A stretch of DNA of 64,000 nucleotides, taken from contig BSDZ01000005.1 of the NCBI GenBank assembly GCA_030268105.1, positions 682,001 through 746,000 of the forward strand. Direction: 5' to 3'. Within the stretch, counting starts at the first letter, position 1; each line of letters starts with the position of its first letter. Under the pieces are notes generated by a model that was given only the letters and a program-made list of their open reading frames with translations, was not told where the DNA came from and ran no database searches. The position numbers were made by a program, and so were the translations under genes. Below, piece after piece: positions 47,751-59,890 of this stretch. This DNA comes from Volvox africanus (Eukaryota; Chlorophyta; Chlorophyceae; Chlamydomonadales; Volvocaceae).

Positions 47751-49916
47751 ATGGTTTCGTGGGGCTTGCTGGCGACGACCGGGCTATCGGTGCTCCTGTG
47801 GATAGTCTATTGTTTCTGGAAGTCATTTGCGGTCAAGATTATAAATCTACACCTGCTAGTTAAATATGGTATGGCGGAGACGGCACAGCGATTCACGGAC
47901 GGCGGACATGGCGTTGTTAAAGCGTCTTTCCTCCGATATGGTCGCGTCTACTTCATCAACGGGTAAATGATATTATAATATGTAATTTATATCTATACAT
48001 CTATGATGGGAAAAATTAAAGTGCGTCTTGATGGTTTTGACATACAGATGACTTGATGATTGATGAAAACTTTCATTCGATTGTGAAATATGCTTCCAAC
48101 TCACCATGTTTAATGATTATCTTTCTCACAAGGTGGTTCGAGGCGCAGAAGGTTTTTGGGAGTTCAGCGTTTCACGCGCGCCTTGGGGACATCGAGGGAC
48201 TTCGTTTGCTTGGCATGGATGGCATGGTATGTGTACGTAGCTGCACGAAAAGACGTAACTGCTATATAGAGCTATAGCGTATAAGTATATGGTGCTAGTT
48301 AGAGCTAGGTATGCTTGTTATATCTGTTTCCGAGCTTTCATTCGCTGTATAGATACGTAACTACGGCTTAGGTGGGGAAGGAGCGAAACTAACCGAACTT
48401 GCTCCCATCACTAGTCGCACGTCTGGAGGGACCTACATACGTAAAGTTACCGATTTTCGAGCTTTTCTATGTACATAACGTATGGATGCATGCATGCGAA
48501 AATGTTAAAATACAAAAATGGTCATCGGAATCAATCATGATAATGATGATGACGGAATACAAAATAAACATAAAGCCGCTGCTAGCTGCCAATGGCGCAA
48601 GTACAATTTGGCCATAAATCATCTTCATCAGGGCATCATTTGGAACAACGACGACCCCAAATGGCGCATCCAGCGGAAGATTTTTACAGAGGGTGAGTAC
48701 GTGGGTTCCTTTGTAAGGACTGTACAAGTATACTGTCTAACCGCGCGCTTGTACGTGGCTTTAGATAGATTATTGTTGACCAGAAAGAGAGTTGCGTGGA
48801 TGGATGCGAAAATCGATTGACGCGAGTCAGGATGCGGCTTACATCTCTATCTCTCCCTATTATATAAGAATATATGATAAATAAATAAATTAAGCCAGCG
48901 GGTCAAAGCAAGGAAGCAAATATAAAGCTGCTGCAAGGATAACGGCAAGCTGTTGTGCGATCTAATTAACGTTTTTGGAAAGCCATCTATGGTTGATGTT
49001 AACGTTGATTGGTTCGTTCTGCCGTACTTGCTTTTGGCAGCTGTTCAAGACCGGCGTGACACCAAGCGACGTGAGGTGGCAAGACTATGTCATGATGCCG
49101 TACAGCTCACGCTCCAGGAGGCCCGGAATGGGGGGGTTGCAACAAACAGTGAGACCTTGCCGCCGTATAAGTCGTATATGCCATTGCCTTCATTCTGTGA
49201 GGCTACTGTTTGTCTCTGTAGAGAAATTTATGATTGGATACATCGACCCCAGTGCGTCATGGCATTCAACGAACAGCTATTTTAATAAGGCAACTAATGA
49301 CATTTGAATCCGGCCGATGTATATTTGCGATGAAACTCGTATTTGCCACCTCTACTGCTCCGCATACATGCCTTAGTGCCTTCGTATGTTGTATCTCTGT
49401 AATGATATCCGCCAAACAGTTGAGACCCGATCGGAAGGTGTTCCATTTCCCGGTCATCCCGGATGTTGGCCATTCATACCCCCAGCAGGATACGACACCG
49501 TATCTTTTGTGCGTTGTCATGCCTGATAATGAGGGGGACCTGCCATGTATTTTTCTATCCCCGGTCCTCTCCCCCTATTTCTCGCACCGTACTCCGCCCT
49601 TCAGGAGATGACAACGTCGTACAGATGAACGGCCTAAACCTGCTCCGATGTATTACCTGCCGCGTGACACTGGCGCTGGCTTTCGGATTACAGCTGGGAA
49701 GCGTGTCGTACATCGAAAGTATGGGCCTTGTGCGCAAGGTCAACGCCTTCTTCAAAGTATGATATACATAACAATAGTGCGCACGGCAGGGTACGTGTAT
49801 ATGGAGTGGCGGCGGCAGCTGGCCCCGTCCCTTAAGGCTGCCACTAGTAATATGTATGTATATATATATAAAATAACCCTAACCCTGTATAATCCCTATA
49901 TGAACCCTATATAAAA

Positions 49917-49951
<35 letters not shown>

Positions 49952-52269
49952 ACGCCTTCCGTCCTTCCTCCCGACCATCCGTCCATCCGTCTGCTTGTCC
50001 AGGCCTGGGAGTTCTTCCTGCTTCGCCCGTGGTGGTACCTCTGGGTGTTCCGGCGGCGAGAGGCGCTGCAGCACCGGAAGTCTGTTTTGAGATTGGGGAG
50101 GGCCGTTGAGGATGTTCTGATCCAGGCAGCTGCTGGCGGCGGTTGCGGCTTTGGTGGTGTAACTACTGCCACCGCTGCAGCCAAGATTGCTACCGGAACT
50201 GGAGCTGCTACTACCACGGCGCCATTCCTTAAGTCCATATTTGAACACCTGGCTGATGGAAGGTGATGGGGAAGATGCATGGCTAGGTGGACGGGGAAGG
50301 AGATGTCAGACTGCCAGATTATCCGCGGCCCTGCTCTGTATACCTTCCTACAGTTATTGTTCTCATTATTAGACCTGCCTAAGGGTACAAGTGAAGGTGA
50401 CGAAGGAAAGGGAGTGGGGATACTGCTGCAGTGGCTTCGCTTCTGTCTCGTACTTGGCGCTCATCCGTGAAGCTGTGATGCTGTTGTACGGCGATACACA
50501 AAAGTTGTTAATGACTGCCAGATCAGTATGGTCATCTTCTCTTTCGTTCACACATCACCTCTCTGCGTCTGTCTCTCTTCCGCCGTCCCGCGCTCTCTCG
50601 CCTTCCATCGCTTTCACCCTGTCCCCACTGACCCCCTAATCCCTAACCCCCTAAATCCCCACCCGTCTCCCCTGGTCAGGCTGTCTCGGGCGGAGGCCGT
50701 CCAGCTATCCCTGGAGATGATAATTGCCGGCACTGATACCTCCTCGGTCACACTCTTCTACTCGCTTCTGGCGATCAGGGACGACCAAGAGCTGCAGAGG
50801 GAACTCTGGAGCGAGCTCAGGCAGAAAACTGAAGGTATGTATGCATGCATCTGTACTACCTAAGGTTCTGCTGGTGTAATACATATCCTGCCTCCGAAAC
50901 CACGAGCCGCGTGCCGTGCGCGTGTGATGTACGAATATTCTTGCTCCAGAACCTCCATATGCGGGCAGCGCTCCGAAACGGTGATTGCAGGTTTTGAAAC
51001 CGCCGCCGCAGCCACTACCTCTCCCCGCTATATGTAACCGCGGTGCAGGCCCTTGCTACGAGCTGAGAGATCTGCGACTGCTGCAAGCGGTGCTGAGCGA
51101 GTCTATGCGGTACAAGCCTGTCGGGCCGGTCGTCATCCGGCAGGCAACGAAGGACCTCAGCTTGGAGCGGCTGCCGGTGCAGGGGCGAGGGGCAGGGGAA
51201 GGTGAGGAGCAGGGGCTGCAGCAGCAGCGGCAGCGGCGGTTGCCCCATCGACTTCGCAAAGGCGACACGGTGGTGGTCAACCTGGCGCACATGCACCGGG
51301 ACCCGACCGTGAGTTTAAATGGTAATATGTGGGCTGTTGGTCGTTGTTTTTCCTTCCTTTGCCGTCAGGAAACTATGGCAAGAGCTGAAGAGCGAAGTAA
51401 GGGAGTCGATTTCGTGTGACGACGTGAAAATTCCCCCAACGACGCTGTCGTATGTAGTACGACCGTACGGATGTCATCGGGATGAGGAGACCGGGAGGTA
51501 GCAAAGAGAATTCTTTTTTATCTTCACAGACATACATATGAAGGCTCGACGGCGAACATGTGTATTCTGAATTGAGTCCCCAAATCGCTTTGATTCCATG
51601 ATCTCAATTTGCATAAATCGTTGCGCGTTGAAGAGATTCGCCATCTTCCGTATTTGATTCAACCACTTCTAACAAACTAAAAGCTTCCCAATTAAACCTT
51701 CGGCTAACCAAACCTAAACGCCACATATTTAGGGCCGCGTTCCTCAACACTTCAGTATCTATTTTGCTCGTACCCCCGTACACATGCAGATATTCCCGTA
51801 CCCAAACAACTTCGACGTCCGCAACTTCCTGGACCCACCACCGCCTCCGTCGATAGTGTACGGCAGCAGCGGGGAGCCGATGCCCACACGCGACGTGACC
51901 ACTGGCCCGGGGACCAGGCGCAGCTTCCTGCCCTTCGGAGATGGTCAGAAAGGCTGTGTAGGCAAACTCCTTGCAATGGACGAGATGACGGCCATTATGT
52001 GGAGCTTGGCGCGCTCCCTGGAGCTGCCGGCACTGCCGTCACCAAGGACGCCATCACAACCACCGCCGCGGCAACGGAAGGCCGCCTTATTAGCGCCTCG
52101 CCTCGCTGATCTTGAAACGAAGTGGGAGGTGGCAAATCAGCCCAAGGAGGAGATGCTTATAGACATCCGATTCACCTCTACGTCTTCACCTCCGATGGGG
52201 CCGTCTACTCCAGAACGTGGGTCTGTACGAGTCCGTACAGCTCTGCTTTATCATGAGGGATCTACCTGA
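47751..52269 (+). CDS. Cytochrome P450 monooxygenase
   Basis: Haem-thiolate oxygenase, probably anchored in the ER; substrate unknown. Nine exons join in phase (47751-47962, 48133-48226, 48632-48692, 49041-49148, 49605-49756, 50003-50262, 50680-50834, 51049-51308, 51790-52269) to 593 residues. A hydrophobic N-terminal segment (about 5-25) looks like a membrane anchor. Then follow GLRLLGMDGMGIIWNNDDPK, the I-helix oxygen-binding motif AGTDTSS (312-318), the K-helix ESMR (365-368, ExxR), GDTVVVNLAHMHRDP, and the haem loop PFGDGQKGCVGK with Cys 490 as the expected iron ligand. Two lineage-specific low-complexity inserts occur: Gly/Ala/Thr-rich before FLKSIFEHL, and Gln/Arg-rich after the ExxR exon start. 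I cannot assign a CYP family. The next gene follows on the same strand after about 260 bp. Confidence 0.93.
49862..49948. repeat. TA microsatellite with AACCCTA words
   Basis: TATATA runs with an interposed AACCCTAACCCTGTATAATCCC segment, in a P450 intron. It is too short and irregular for a telomere relic. Confidence 0.6.
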
Positions 52270-52532
52270 GTAGGGACTACGCACATGCCGGCGCAAATGT
52301 TTATAGTTTTATTTCGTATATCTCAGTATTTATAAGGATTTCCAACACTTATTAATAACCAGAAACTGACTAATCAGTGGTAAGGAAATCCATTCGTGGT
52401 TGGACCTGCATTATTGGTTGGGACGAGGTCATTGAGTTACAGGATCCTGCCGTACATATTGCACTCCACACAGGACTCCCGGCGCCGCTGCAACGCGCGT
52501 TTCCCGTCAGCGCTCTGGACGGTGGGCTGCCA

Positions 52533-54680
52533 ATGGCGCCCCCACCGCCGCTGGTAGCACCACCCGATGCCGACACCGACACTGATGCCACTATCGACGT
52601 CGTTGTTGGTGCCGATCCGCTACCGAAGGCAGGAAATACCAATATCACCGGGATCACCCCGCTACCGCCACTGATGGATTGGTCACGGCAGCGGCGGCTG
52701 CAGTATACGACATCTGCGGCAGTGCCAGCGCCGCCAGGATGTTGGCGCCGGGTGATGGTATATCTGACGGGACCTGGCGGGGTGGGGAAGACAACGGTGC
52801 TGAGAGATGTTGAGACGTCATTGTTAGCAGGGCTGGGCTGCACGACAAGGACCGAGGAGGCAAGGGAGGTGAGCCAATGATCATGGGTGTAGATAATACG
52901 TAGTCGTACAGTGTACGGCACACACAAGCACCAAACAAATGCAAAACGCTCCTGGCGGCACAGCATCGCAAGAGGCGCATTCGGCGGTCACCTACTGAAG
53001 TAAAGGGTGTTGCTGCCTGCCTGCCTTCTGCATGCCCGCGAATATTTCAACCGTATAATACGATCAGGTCAGATCAGGCCAGGAAACATGCGTTGTGCAG
53101 TCATATCATCTTAAGCGCTGGATGGTCATAGTAGCCAATAATGCCCAACATGCCTATTGATGCCCCAAATGACTTCATACCTGAATGTTGTCTTCCCTTG
53201 GCTGGCTTGTTGTTGCTTGTTATGTATGATATTGATGTAGTTGTTGAAAATCCTAGGGATCGGTCAGAGCCAACTGGAGGACGATGCTGCTGTGTTTCTG
53301 AAGTTTCAAAAGGAGCTGGTCAAGCAGCACTACCGAAGGGATGCACCTGCTATCAGGCGGCTGGTGACGACGGGGGTGGAGGACGACGCGGCGGAGGCGG
53401 TGGCAGTAACAGCGGCAGCGATGGGAGCAGTGGCGTCAGCGAAGGCAGCGCTGTCACCGGCGGAAGATGCAACCGTAGCGATGGGAGCAGGGGCGAAGGT
53501 GGAGCTACCGGAGGAAAGGGCTGCAGCAGAGGCTGATGCGGTGGCGGATGCGGAGGTGGCGGAGGTGGAGGAGGGAGATAGCGCCCTTCTGCTTTGCGAC
53601 CGAAGTGCCATTGACGCGCTCTGCTACACGGCCTTCCGATTCGGAATTGACTCTCCCGAGGTTCGTGTTTTACAGATTGCTCGCGAATTCTTAGCTTCCG
53701 CGAACTGTTAGTTGCTTCGGACATATGTTAAATAATTAGCAAACGAAAAAATGCGTAACACCATCTAGCGAAACGTCTCCCATCGAATTTGATATCAAAG
53801 TAGGCAATTCCGTCGATGATGCTTTGATGCAATTGTTTAAGACGTCCGTAAATATGTGTAGGTAGCCTGTATGCCTTTATTTAGGGAACAAGTACTCGCG
53901 GTACCCCGTGTATGCAAATGTGCAGCAGAAAGGACACGCTCCGAGGCGAGAATCTTATTATGGGACTGTGGAATGCCGGACAGAAAGTGTGTTTCTATCA
54001 GTTTGCCATCAGCGTCCTGCACGGTTCCGTCTCTCCTGCAAGCAACCGAGCACCATCCTCATTTATTTTGTGTAACTGACTGCCTCAAGGTTGAGGAGGT
54101 GCTGGGCATGACGGAGATGAAGCACCTCCTGGAGCTGTACGGCGCGAGAAGAGTACCAACTTCAATGTCCTTGCCAGCATCGACGGACGCCCACCTCCCA
54201 CCGGCCCCGCTCCCTACACCTGAGAAGGCTAGGACCACAAACCCCGCCGATGCCAACCCTTCCATTTCCGTACGCATTCCCCCTTCTGGCGTGGCATCAG
54301 CGGTCTCAATTCATTGCCTGCATGTCTTGGTGCCTCCGTTCCAGCCGTCTTTAGAGCAGTATGACGCGAAAGATGGCCAGCAGCAGCGACACGACCAGTG
54401 GGGTCAGCAGAAAAATGGCGTGATGGACGACGATGGCACAACAGGCACCGAAGTGGCAGACGGGAAGCAGGCGGGCGGTACGGCAGCAATCGCCGTTGAG
54501 GACGACGGGGTCCGACTGAGGGTCAGTTTGGATCAGCTGGAAAAGCACACTGCCATCGCGGCGATGTTGCTACAGCGTTTGCAAGTGCCGCACCTTGTGC
54601 TTCAGGAACGGGGCCAGGAGGCCAGGTGCCGGGAGCTCCATCAAATTTTAGAGGATTACTTCAATATTTTATACATATGA
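52533..54680 (+). CDS. P-loop NTPase resembling AAA_28 family
   Basis: Predicted ATP- or GTP-binding enzyme. Visible exons: up to 52868, about 53257 or 53268 to 53660, and 54090-54680. The Walker A loop GPGGVGKTT (about residues 80-88 if the ATG at 52533 starts) is followed by GLGCTTRTEEARE. Later come DDAAVFLKFQKELVKQH and LLLCDRSAIDALCYTAFRFG. That order, P-loop then TEEAR then CDR.A.D...Y, is how the AAA_28/NadR-like and Ttd14-like ATPases run. An Ala/Glu-rich insert of about 65 residues and a second low-complexity insert separate the motifs, and the end is a charged helix. The open frame continues upstream of 52533 to about 52377 without an ATG, so an earlier exon is possible. The junction after 52868 is not certain. 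Substrate unknown. Confidence 0.68.
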
Positions 54681-54699
54681 CATGTGTTTCTGTGTGTCG

Positions 54700-55330
54700 T
54701 GGAGGCTCGTGAGGTCTGTGTGCCCTTGCTGGCTGAGCGAGGGGAGGAATGCACGGCAGGATGAACAGACTAAGCCGTGTTCCCCCCTGCGCTGTGGTTC
54801 GGCCCGGTCAAGGCCCCAGTGCTTGGCCGCTCAGGGCCAGTCGCCCACAGTAACACCCTTTCATGTACAGGTACATTCGATGGGCTAGCAGGCGAACATA
54901 TCTCGCACGGCCTCCATGTACGGAGGCCTTGCCTCCATACATACAGTGAAACATCTTCATCAAATCAAATGAAATGAAATGAAATGAAATCAAATCAAAT
55001 TGGAGGTACATATGTTTGTAATTTGTACTGCGTCAAGCCTGGCTTCTAAATGGAACAGAGCCTCAGACAACCACACCAGCTCCCAGACGGAGAGGGCAGG
55101 AGAGCACCCCTTCCTCCATAAGAGCAAGAAAGCACCGCCTTCTCCACCTCCACTGCCTCCCAAGCAAAAGGCCTGGTCCTCCCTCCCAGGGGCACTCAAA
55201 GGAAAGGGGGCACTAAGCTCGGACCCTCCCAAACTGCCCAGGAGAAAAGCTAGACCCCTCCAAAGACGTGGGGGGGATAACAAGCCACCAAGGTGCCCCC
55301 CTGAAAAGCTCAACGGCTAAGCCCACAGAG
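54700..55330. repeat. Dispersed repeat R1, two diverged fragments
   Basis: At 54700-54866 lies the right end of R1 on the plus strand, recognisable by CCCCTGCGCTGTGG, GGTCAGTCGCCC-like and CCACAGTAACACCC. At 55030-55330 the left part of R1 lies inverted (GGGGGCACTAAG, then a GGGGGGATAACAAGCCACC segment). Between them is a short GAAAT/CAAAT pentanucleotide run (54961-55003). The arrangement suggests R1 copies in opposite orientations or an internal inversion. Confidence 0.6.
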
Positions 55331-55467
55331 AGCCCTAGCTATCTCTATCTGCAGGAGAGGCCTCCCTCTCCACCTACTAGATCCCTCCCAGTCTCCATGG
55401 ACAAGGAAAGGCCAGCCTTACCCAGGAGCACGCCTCCCTGCCGCCTTCCAACACCCGGCCAACTCTG

Positions 55468-56690
55468 TGTTGTATCCTCTTTGCTGCTCATGCACTTATC
55501 TGCACGTCTCCATGTTAAGTGCCAAGTGCCGATGCGCTCACACAACAAGCCAATGGCTTGTTGTGTGAGATGATTTTCAGGGTGAGATTCAGGGACAGCG
55601 GAAGACTTCAGAAGCAAAAGGATTACAACTTATGAACCAAATTATGAGATGCAGACGTGACGGCTATCAGAACCAATTCCAGGCAATCATCATCTAACTG
55701 GCTATCAATGCTCAGGCTTGGCTCAGGCCATACGTAGCGTAGTTCAGCTCAATACAATAATATTGATGATCATCCAATTAGAGTGGATAATGTAAGCTTT
55801 TCAAGTTATCCAGCCATCCTCGCACATCTTATACTGGTGATATTGGTGCGTGGTACATATCACACCAGATCCCCAATCCGCAAGTGTGATATACCAAAGC
55901 AAGGGTATCATCAATATTTGCACGCAGTATATTGTCAATATCAAGCCTTCCTGGCATTTATGTAGTGCGAATGGCTGAATATCAATATTGTAGCTTAACT
56001 GCCATGGTCATTGCTATGATCATATCACATCATCATGCTTATACTTTCGTAACCATGGTGTAGATGTCAGTATTAATTAGTGTGAGTCTAAGCACGCTCC
56101 TATATAGTTGTTCTGTGATTTGTATACAAACTTGCTTTCTCACGGTAACCGTACCTTAAGTCGCACTTCTCACACTTATGGATTGATCATGCACGCATTA
56201 ATGTAATAATATAGCAAATATCATTACTTATTGAATCACACCAATTATTGCTAAACAACTACGTAAGCCTGCTCAATCTATGCACCATCAGTTGTTATGC
56301 TGGCAGTATATATATGTATATATGTATATATATATATGATCATAATGAATTAAATTATGGGTCAGCGATCATCTTGTCAGGTCGCATCTATATCGATGAA
56401 AAATGAGCCATAATACAACAGGCCTAAGCCAAGCCTGAATATTGATAGCCAGTTGGATGATGATCGGCTGGAATTGGTTCTGATTGACATCACATCCACA
56501 TCTCATATTTTGGATCATAAGTTGTAATCCTTCCGCTTCTGAAGTCTTCCACTGTCCCTGAATCTCATCCTGATGTGTTTGGCCTGTTGTGTGAGTGCAT
56601 CGCCACTTGGCACTTAACGTTAACGTGAAGTGCCAAGTGCTGATGTGTCTCAACGTTGAGACGTGCAGATAAATGCATGAGAGATACAAG
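55468..56690. mobile_element. Foldback element FB2
   Basis: Begins TGTTGTATCCTCTTTGCTG like FB1. About the first 250 bp recur inverted at 56400-56690 (inverse of ATCTGCACGTCTC, GTGCCAAGTGC, and the AGAACCAATTCCAG.CAATCATCATC region). The right terminus lacks a few bases of the inverted end. The left arm aligns with the left arm of FB1 over some 800 bp, including AATGTAGCGTAG-like, TATACT.(A/G)TGATATT and CAAGCCTTCCTGG blocks. There is no coding capacity. It sits directly against the Ty3/gypsy remnant that starts at 56691. Confidence 0.7.
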
Positions 56691-56784
56691 AAAGCACAAA
56701 GAACATCATTCTGAAAAAACCTGGAACAAAGAAGCTGATGCCTAAGTTCATTGGCCCACATACACTTGTTGCAAATATTGGTGA

Positions 56785-56884
56785 TGTAGTATCCTGGGGT
56801 ATCTACGGGTGGTGTTCAGGATGGGACCGTAGACAGTCATCTTGGGATTGGCCCTTTGCAGGCGGACACAACTGAGACACAACA
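56785..56884 (+). mobile_element. Solo LTR of the TRIM family in gypsy remnant
   Basis: A 100-bp copy starting TGTAGTATCC and ending GACACAACA, alignable with the TRIM LTRs. It is flanked by GGTGA and GGCGA, which fits a slightly decayed 5-bp target duplication. It interrupts the gypsy integrase remnant. Confidence 0.65.
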
Positions 56885-57250
56885 GGCGACGTGTTCTGGC
56901 ACGACTGTTATGGCACGACATATATGCCCCTGGAGTTCCAGATTCGACCCCGACCAAGAGTGGGCCAAAGACTCTCCAAAGGTTGTGGACAGGGTGGCCC
57001 CATGTCGATGGACGGTGATGGACCTGATTATAGTGACCTGCGAGCTGACCAGGAGTGGAGTTGACGCCTTAGCTGATTCGGCAGATTCTTTTGGATGCCA
57101 GTGGTGGGTGCTGAACCCAGGAAGAGCACTGATTTCGGAGAAGTCGGCATGGGAGACCGGATGAGGGTGCCTCGAAATACTGGGAAAGGTAGGGACTGCC
57201 AGGTTAGTGGCCACGGGTGAAGCTGTACCTAACCCCCTATCCCACACACA
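56885..57250 (-). repeat. Dispersed repeat R2, copy C (longest, diverged)
   Basis: Inverse-orientation relative of copies A and B, ending TGTGGGATAGGGGGTTAGG on the minus strand. It extends about 85 bp further than copy A at the other end, through a TTCCAGATTCGACCCCGACCA segment that resembles a tRNA 3' half. The minus-strand open frame retains VATNLAVPTFP despite divergence. Confidence 0.65.
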
Positions 57251-57778
57251 ACAGGCAGCACGGTGGTAAAATTGGATTTACCCCCTGACTCTTGCCTATA
57301 CCCAGTCTTTCATGTGTCACTCCTAAAACCATTTAAGGAGGATACTAAGCGACAACCCCCATCACCACTCCTAATCGAGGGTGAGCCTTACTATATGGTG
57401 GAAGCCATTGTAGACCACAGGGATGTCTCAATCCATGGGGGCAAAGGTAAAACTCATCAAGAGTACCGAATGGGAAGGATATGATTCCACCCATAACGTT
57501 TATGAACCCAAGGCATCACTGAGACAATCTGCTCCTTTGGCAGACGCCATTGATGAGTATGAGTGGAATTCAAATCAATAGCCGCTGAAATTGGTGCCTC
57601 CGTTACATCCACATATAGTAGTAGTGCGTACACTATTCCCAGCATCACACAACTGATGCCATATATACGACCATATGTATTAATGTAGCGATGCACTATT
57701 CATCATGCGACTGATAACACACACAAATAAATAAATATATTTGTACATCAACATAATATCAGACGGCATGCATAAGGA

Positions 57779-57891
57779 ACGGTGCTGCTCTCTCCCCCCC
57801 CTGCGCTGTGGCTCAGCACGCCTGTGAGGAGCCCTTCGCGCTCTAACTTGCCGCTCATGCACGGTGAGCTGTCCACAGTGTAACAGCCTAT
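57779..57891 (+). repeat. Dispersed repeat R1, right-end fragment
   Basis: Shares CCCCTGCGCTGTGGCTC and the terminal CCACAGTGTAACA with the intact R1 copies, with much divergence between. Confidence 0.55.
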
Positions 57892-58330
57892 CCATAACAT
57901 ACAGCATGGAATACACATCGAAACACAAACATAAATAATACATGTATTCATTGATATGATGTATTCATATGTCAATATCATCATAAACACTGACACAAAT
58001 GCTCTTCAAAGTACAGTAATAAATGTGCAAAGCCATACATACATGGCATGTTCTCAGAGCACGTCTACAGAAGCTATATGCTTCTGTTGGCCCACAATGC
58101 AATCTTTAACGTCCATAATACCTGCCAGCCTGCGGTGCATCTTAGCTCACGCACGCATGTCACAGGTGTTCACGTCCAAAATAGTTGAAGCAGGTGATTA
58201 TGGTGTTGCGCTAACGTAGGTACCAACGCCTACGTATGGATGCATGCATGATACTTGTAGATTAAGCAAATGGGACTCATTCCGCCAGTAATAATGAACA
58301 GAACAAAACTAGGTATGAGTATATCCTTTA
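57892..58330. other. Intergenic, no gene recognised
   Basis: AT-rich, with ATATGATGTATTCAT-type palindromic words near 57945-57970. Nothing assignable. Confidence 0.4.
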
Positions 58331-58990
58331 CTGTTGTACCTCTCCTTCGGGTTTGCTCATAAGTATCTGCGCGTCTGAAGGCTTTCGATACCGATGCGCA
58401 AGCACTTGCAAGTACAGCAAGGCAAGCGAGAGCAAACAGAGACAGCGGAAGACTTCAAGACAAGAAGAGATATAACTTACAATGTTACAGACCGAAGAGA
58501 TGCAATGGACGTAATCACCGTCAGCGCCGGAAGCAAGCAATCATCACGCGGCGGTGATAAGCGAAGTTCAGGCTTAGCTCGGGCTAAGTAGAAGAGCGTT
58601 TAGCAATAATAATGTTGAACACACAATGTTCTCCGGTATCGAATGTCTTGTCTTACTTAGCCGTCCTCGCATCTGTTATACTTGCAGCATCACGATGCCG
58701 TACGACTCACACTAGGAGGCCGATCCTAAGTGTGACAACCCTACTGCGCATAGGCGATGTTCATGCCTTTCCGGCATTCGCATGATGCAAGGGTCCGAAT
58801 AACGATATTCGGTTGCAAGGCATGTATCGCGACAAGTGCGGCGCTTTCAACGTGTGCTGTAATGAAGTAATATTATATCAAATAATATTACTTATCGTTC
58901 CATAGCACGAGCATAATGCACTTCTCGATCGTTCGGGATTTCATGCATGCTAGGCGGATCAGCCATGATGCGATGTCGCGATGTATAATG
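58331..58990. mobile_element. Foldback element FB3, diverged single arm
   Basis: Starts TGTTGTACCTCTCC and keeps the arm order of FB1 and FB2: AGTATCTGCGCGTCTGA, CAGCGGAAGACTTCA, CAATCATCA, TTCAGGCTTAGCTCGG, CCGTCCTCGCAT, AGTGTGACAACCCT. Many substitutions set it apart, and no inverted second arm is visible. It is the last clearly host-type repeat before the AT-rich bacterial tract. Confidence 0.6.
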
Positions 58991-59099
58991 GTAACATGCC
59001 AAAACGTATATAAATGTATGCAAATATTTATATACATTTATTTCTTTGATTTTCTATCACCTATATATAGCTATACTAGTTGTATTATCATTATATAGC

Positions 59100-59180
59100 A
59101 TGAGCGAGATTCAAGGGCATTTAGAAGAGATATACCAGACAGAAATTTCTAAAGATTTAATTTCAACGATAACTGACGGA
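59100..59180 (+). pseudogene. IS256-family transposase N-terminal fragment
   Basis: The frame from ATG reads MSEIQGHLEEIYQTEISKDL and continues ISTITDG. It matches the conserved segment of IS256/mutator-type transposases that ends in LIS.VTD. It stops abruptly at another IS256 terminus (59181), so one IS appears inserted in another. The same start recurs inverted at 62262-62293. Confidence 0.7.
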
Positions 59181-59300
59181 GAGTCAATCATAAACTTTGT
59201 GTAAGTTGTATTTTTTAATTCCAGTAAATCCTGCCTAAAAGCCCCGCATAAAATTTCAAATTGATTCAATGCCAAAGACCAATTTTTAATTTAAAGTGCT
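59181..59300 (-). mobile_element. IS256-type right terminus, copy 1
   Basis: The plus strand starts GAGTCAATCATAAACTTTGT; its inverse is an IS256-like terminal repeat. The minus strand then encodes the end of a transposase (SLALNQFEILCGAFRQDLLE). The same terminus recurs at 59891 and 61041. Confidence 0.65.
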
Positions 59301-59585
59301 TATAACTAAATTTGTACAAATTTACTCACAGATCCCTGATGCTATAATCGTAGATGAAGTACAGGACTTTACAAATAGTCAGTTATTTTTTGTATTAATA
59401 ATCCTATAGCTATAAAGGTGCTATCTAAAATGGTGTAATGATATCATTTTGTATCAACTATAACTTATATAGAATGCAGTTATCTAAATTGCCTGTAAAT
59501 CAAATGACGGAATGTGTTTAAGACCCAGGTAACCATGGATCTTAATATAAAAAAGTAAAATTAGTTTTTTAAGACACTGCAAGGA

Positions 59586-59735
59586 CTCAGAAAAGAATCA
59601 AATAGAAAAATCAACATTTACCAAAAAGCATCCGCTAACCAAAGAAGATAAACGTAGGAACCGCGAGCTAGCCAGTGAGAGGGCTTTAAATGAAAACGTT
59701 ATATGCATGATCAAAAGAAAATTACCTTTTATATA
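59586..59735 (+). pseudogene. IS5-type DDE transposase C-terminal fragment
   Basis: The plus frame reads HPLTKEDKRRNRELASERAL followed by NENVICMIKR. This is the glutamate-containing C-terminal motif of IS5/DDE_Tnp_4 transposases (LTKE..R.NR.LASER..NE..I..IKR). No DDE residues upstream are left in frame, and a stop follows soon after. Confidence 0.65.
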
Positions 59736-59890
59736 ACTTATATTTTTACTTTTTAAAGACGAAACTAATACCTCTAAATCATCGGTACAAAATTTATAAT
59801 TTTTAGAGACAATACCGGTAGTACACAAGGCATAAAATTCAAAATAAAGCCGCCAATAGCTGCAATTGTAGTTATGAAAAAACAATAATA

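Larger units (their letters stand above)
56691..57581 (+). pseudogene. Ty3/gypsy integrase C-terminus and chromodomain, broken
   Basis: The end of a Ty3/gypsy polyprotein. ILKKPGTKKLMPKFIGPHTL at the left and KLDLPPDSCLYPVFHVSLLK at the right are the integrase C-terminal signature. It continues into IEGEPYYMVEAIVDHR and, after a one-base frame change in the G run at 57437-57441, a chromodomain-like EWEGYDSTHNVYEPKASL, with a stop at 57579-57581. The frame is interrupted after the first part by about 470 bp made of a solo LTR and an R2 copy. The rest of the element (gag, protease, RT, RNase H) is absent, so it is a dead fragment. Confidence 0.8.

Noticed and set aside
56785..57254. Introner-like intron: the insertion begins GT... 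and ends ...CAG inside the gypsy frame
   Set aside because: The GT-AG cut does not restore the KLDLPPD frame, and the segment splits cleanly into a solo LTR plus an R2 copy.
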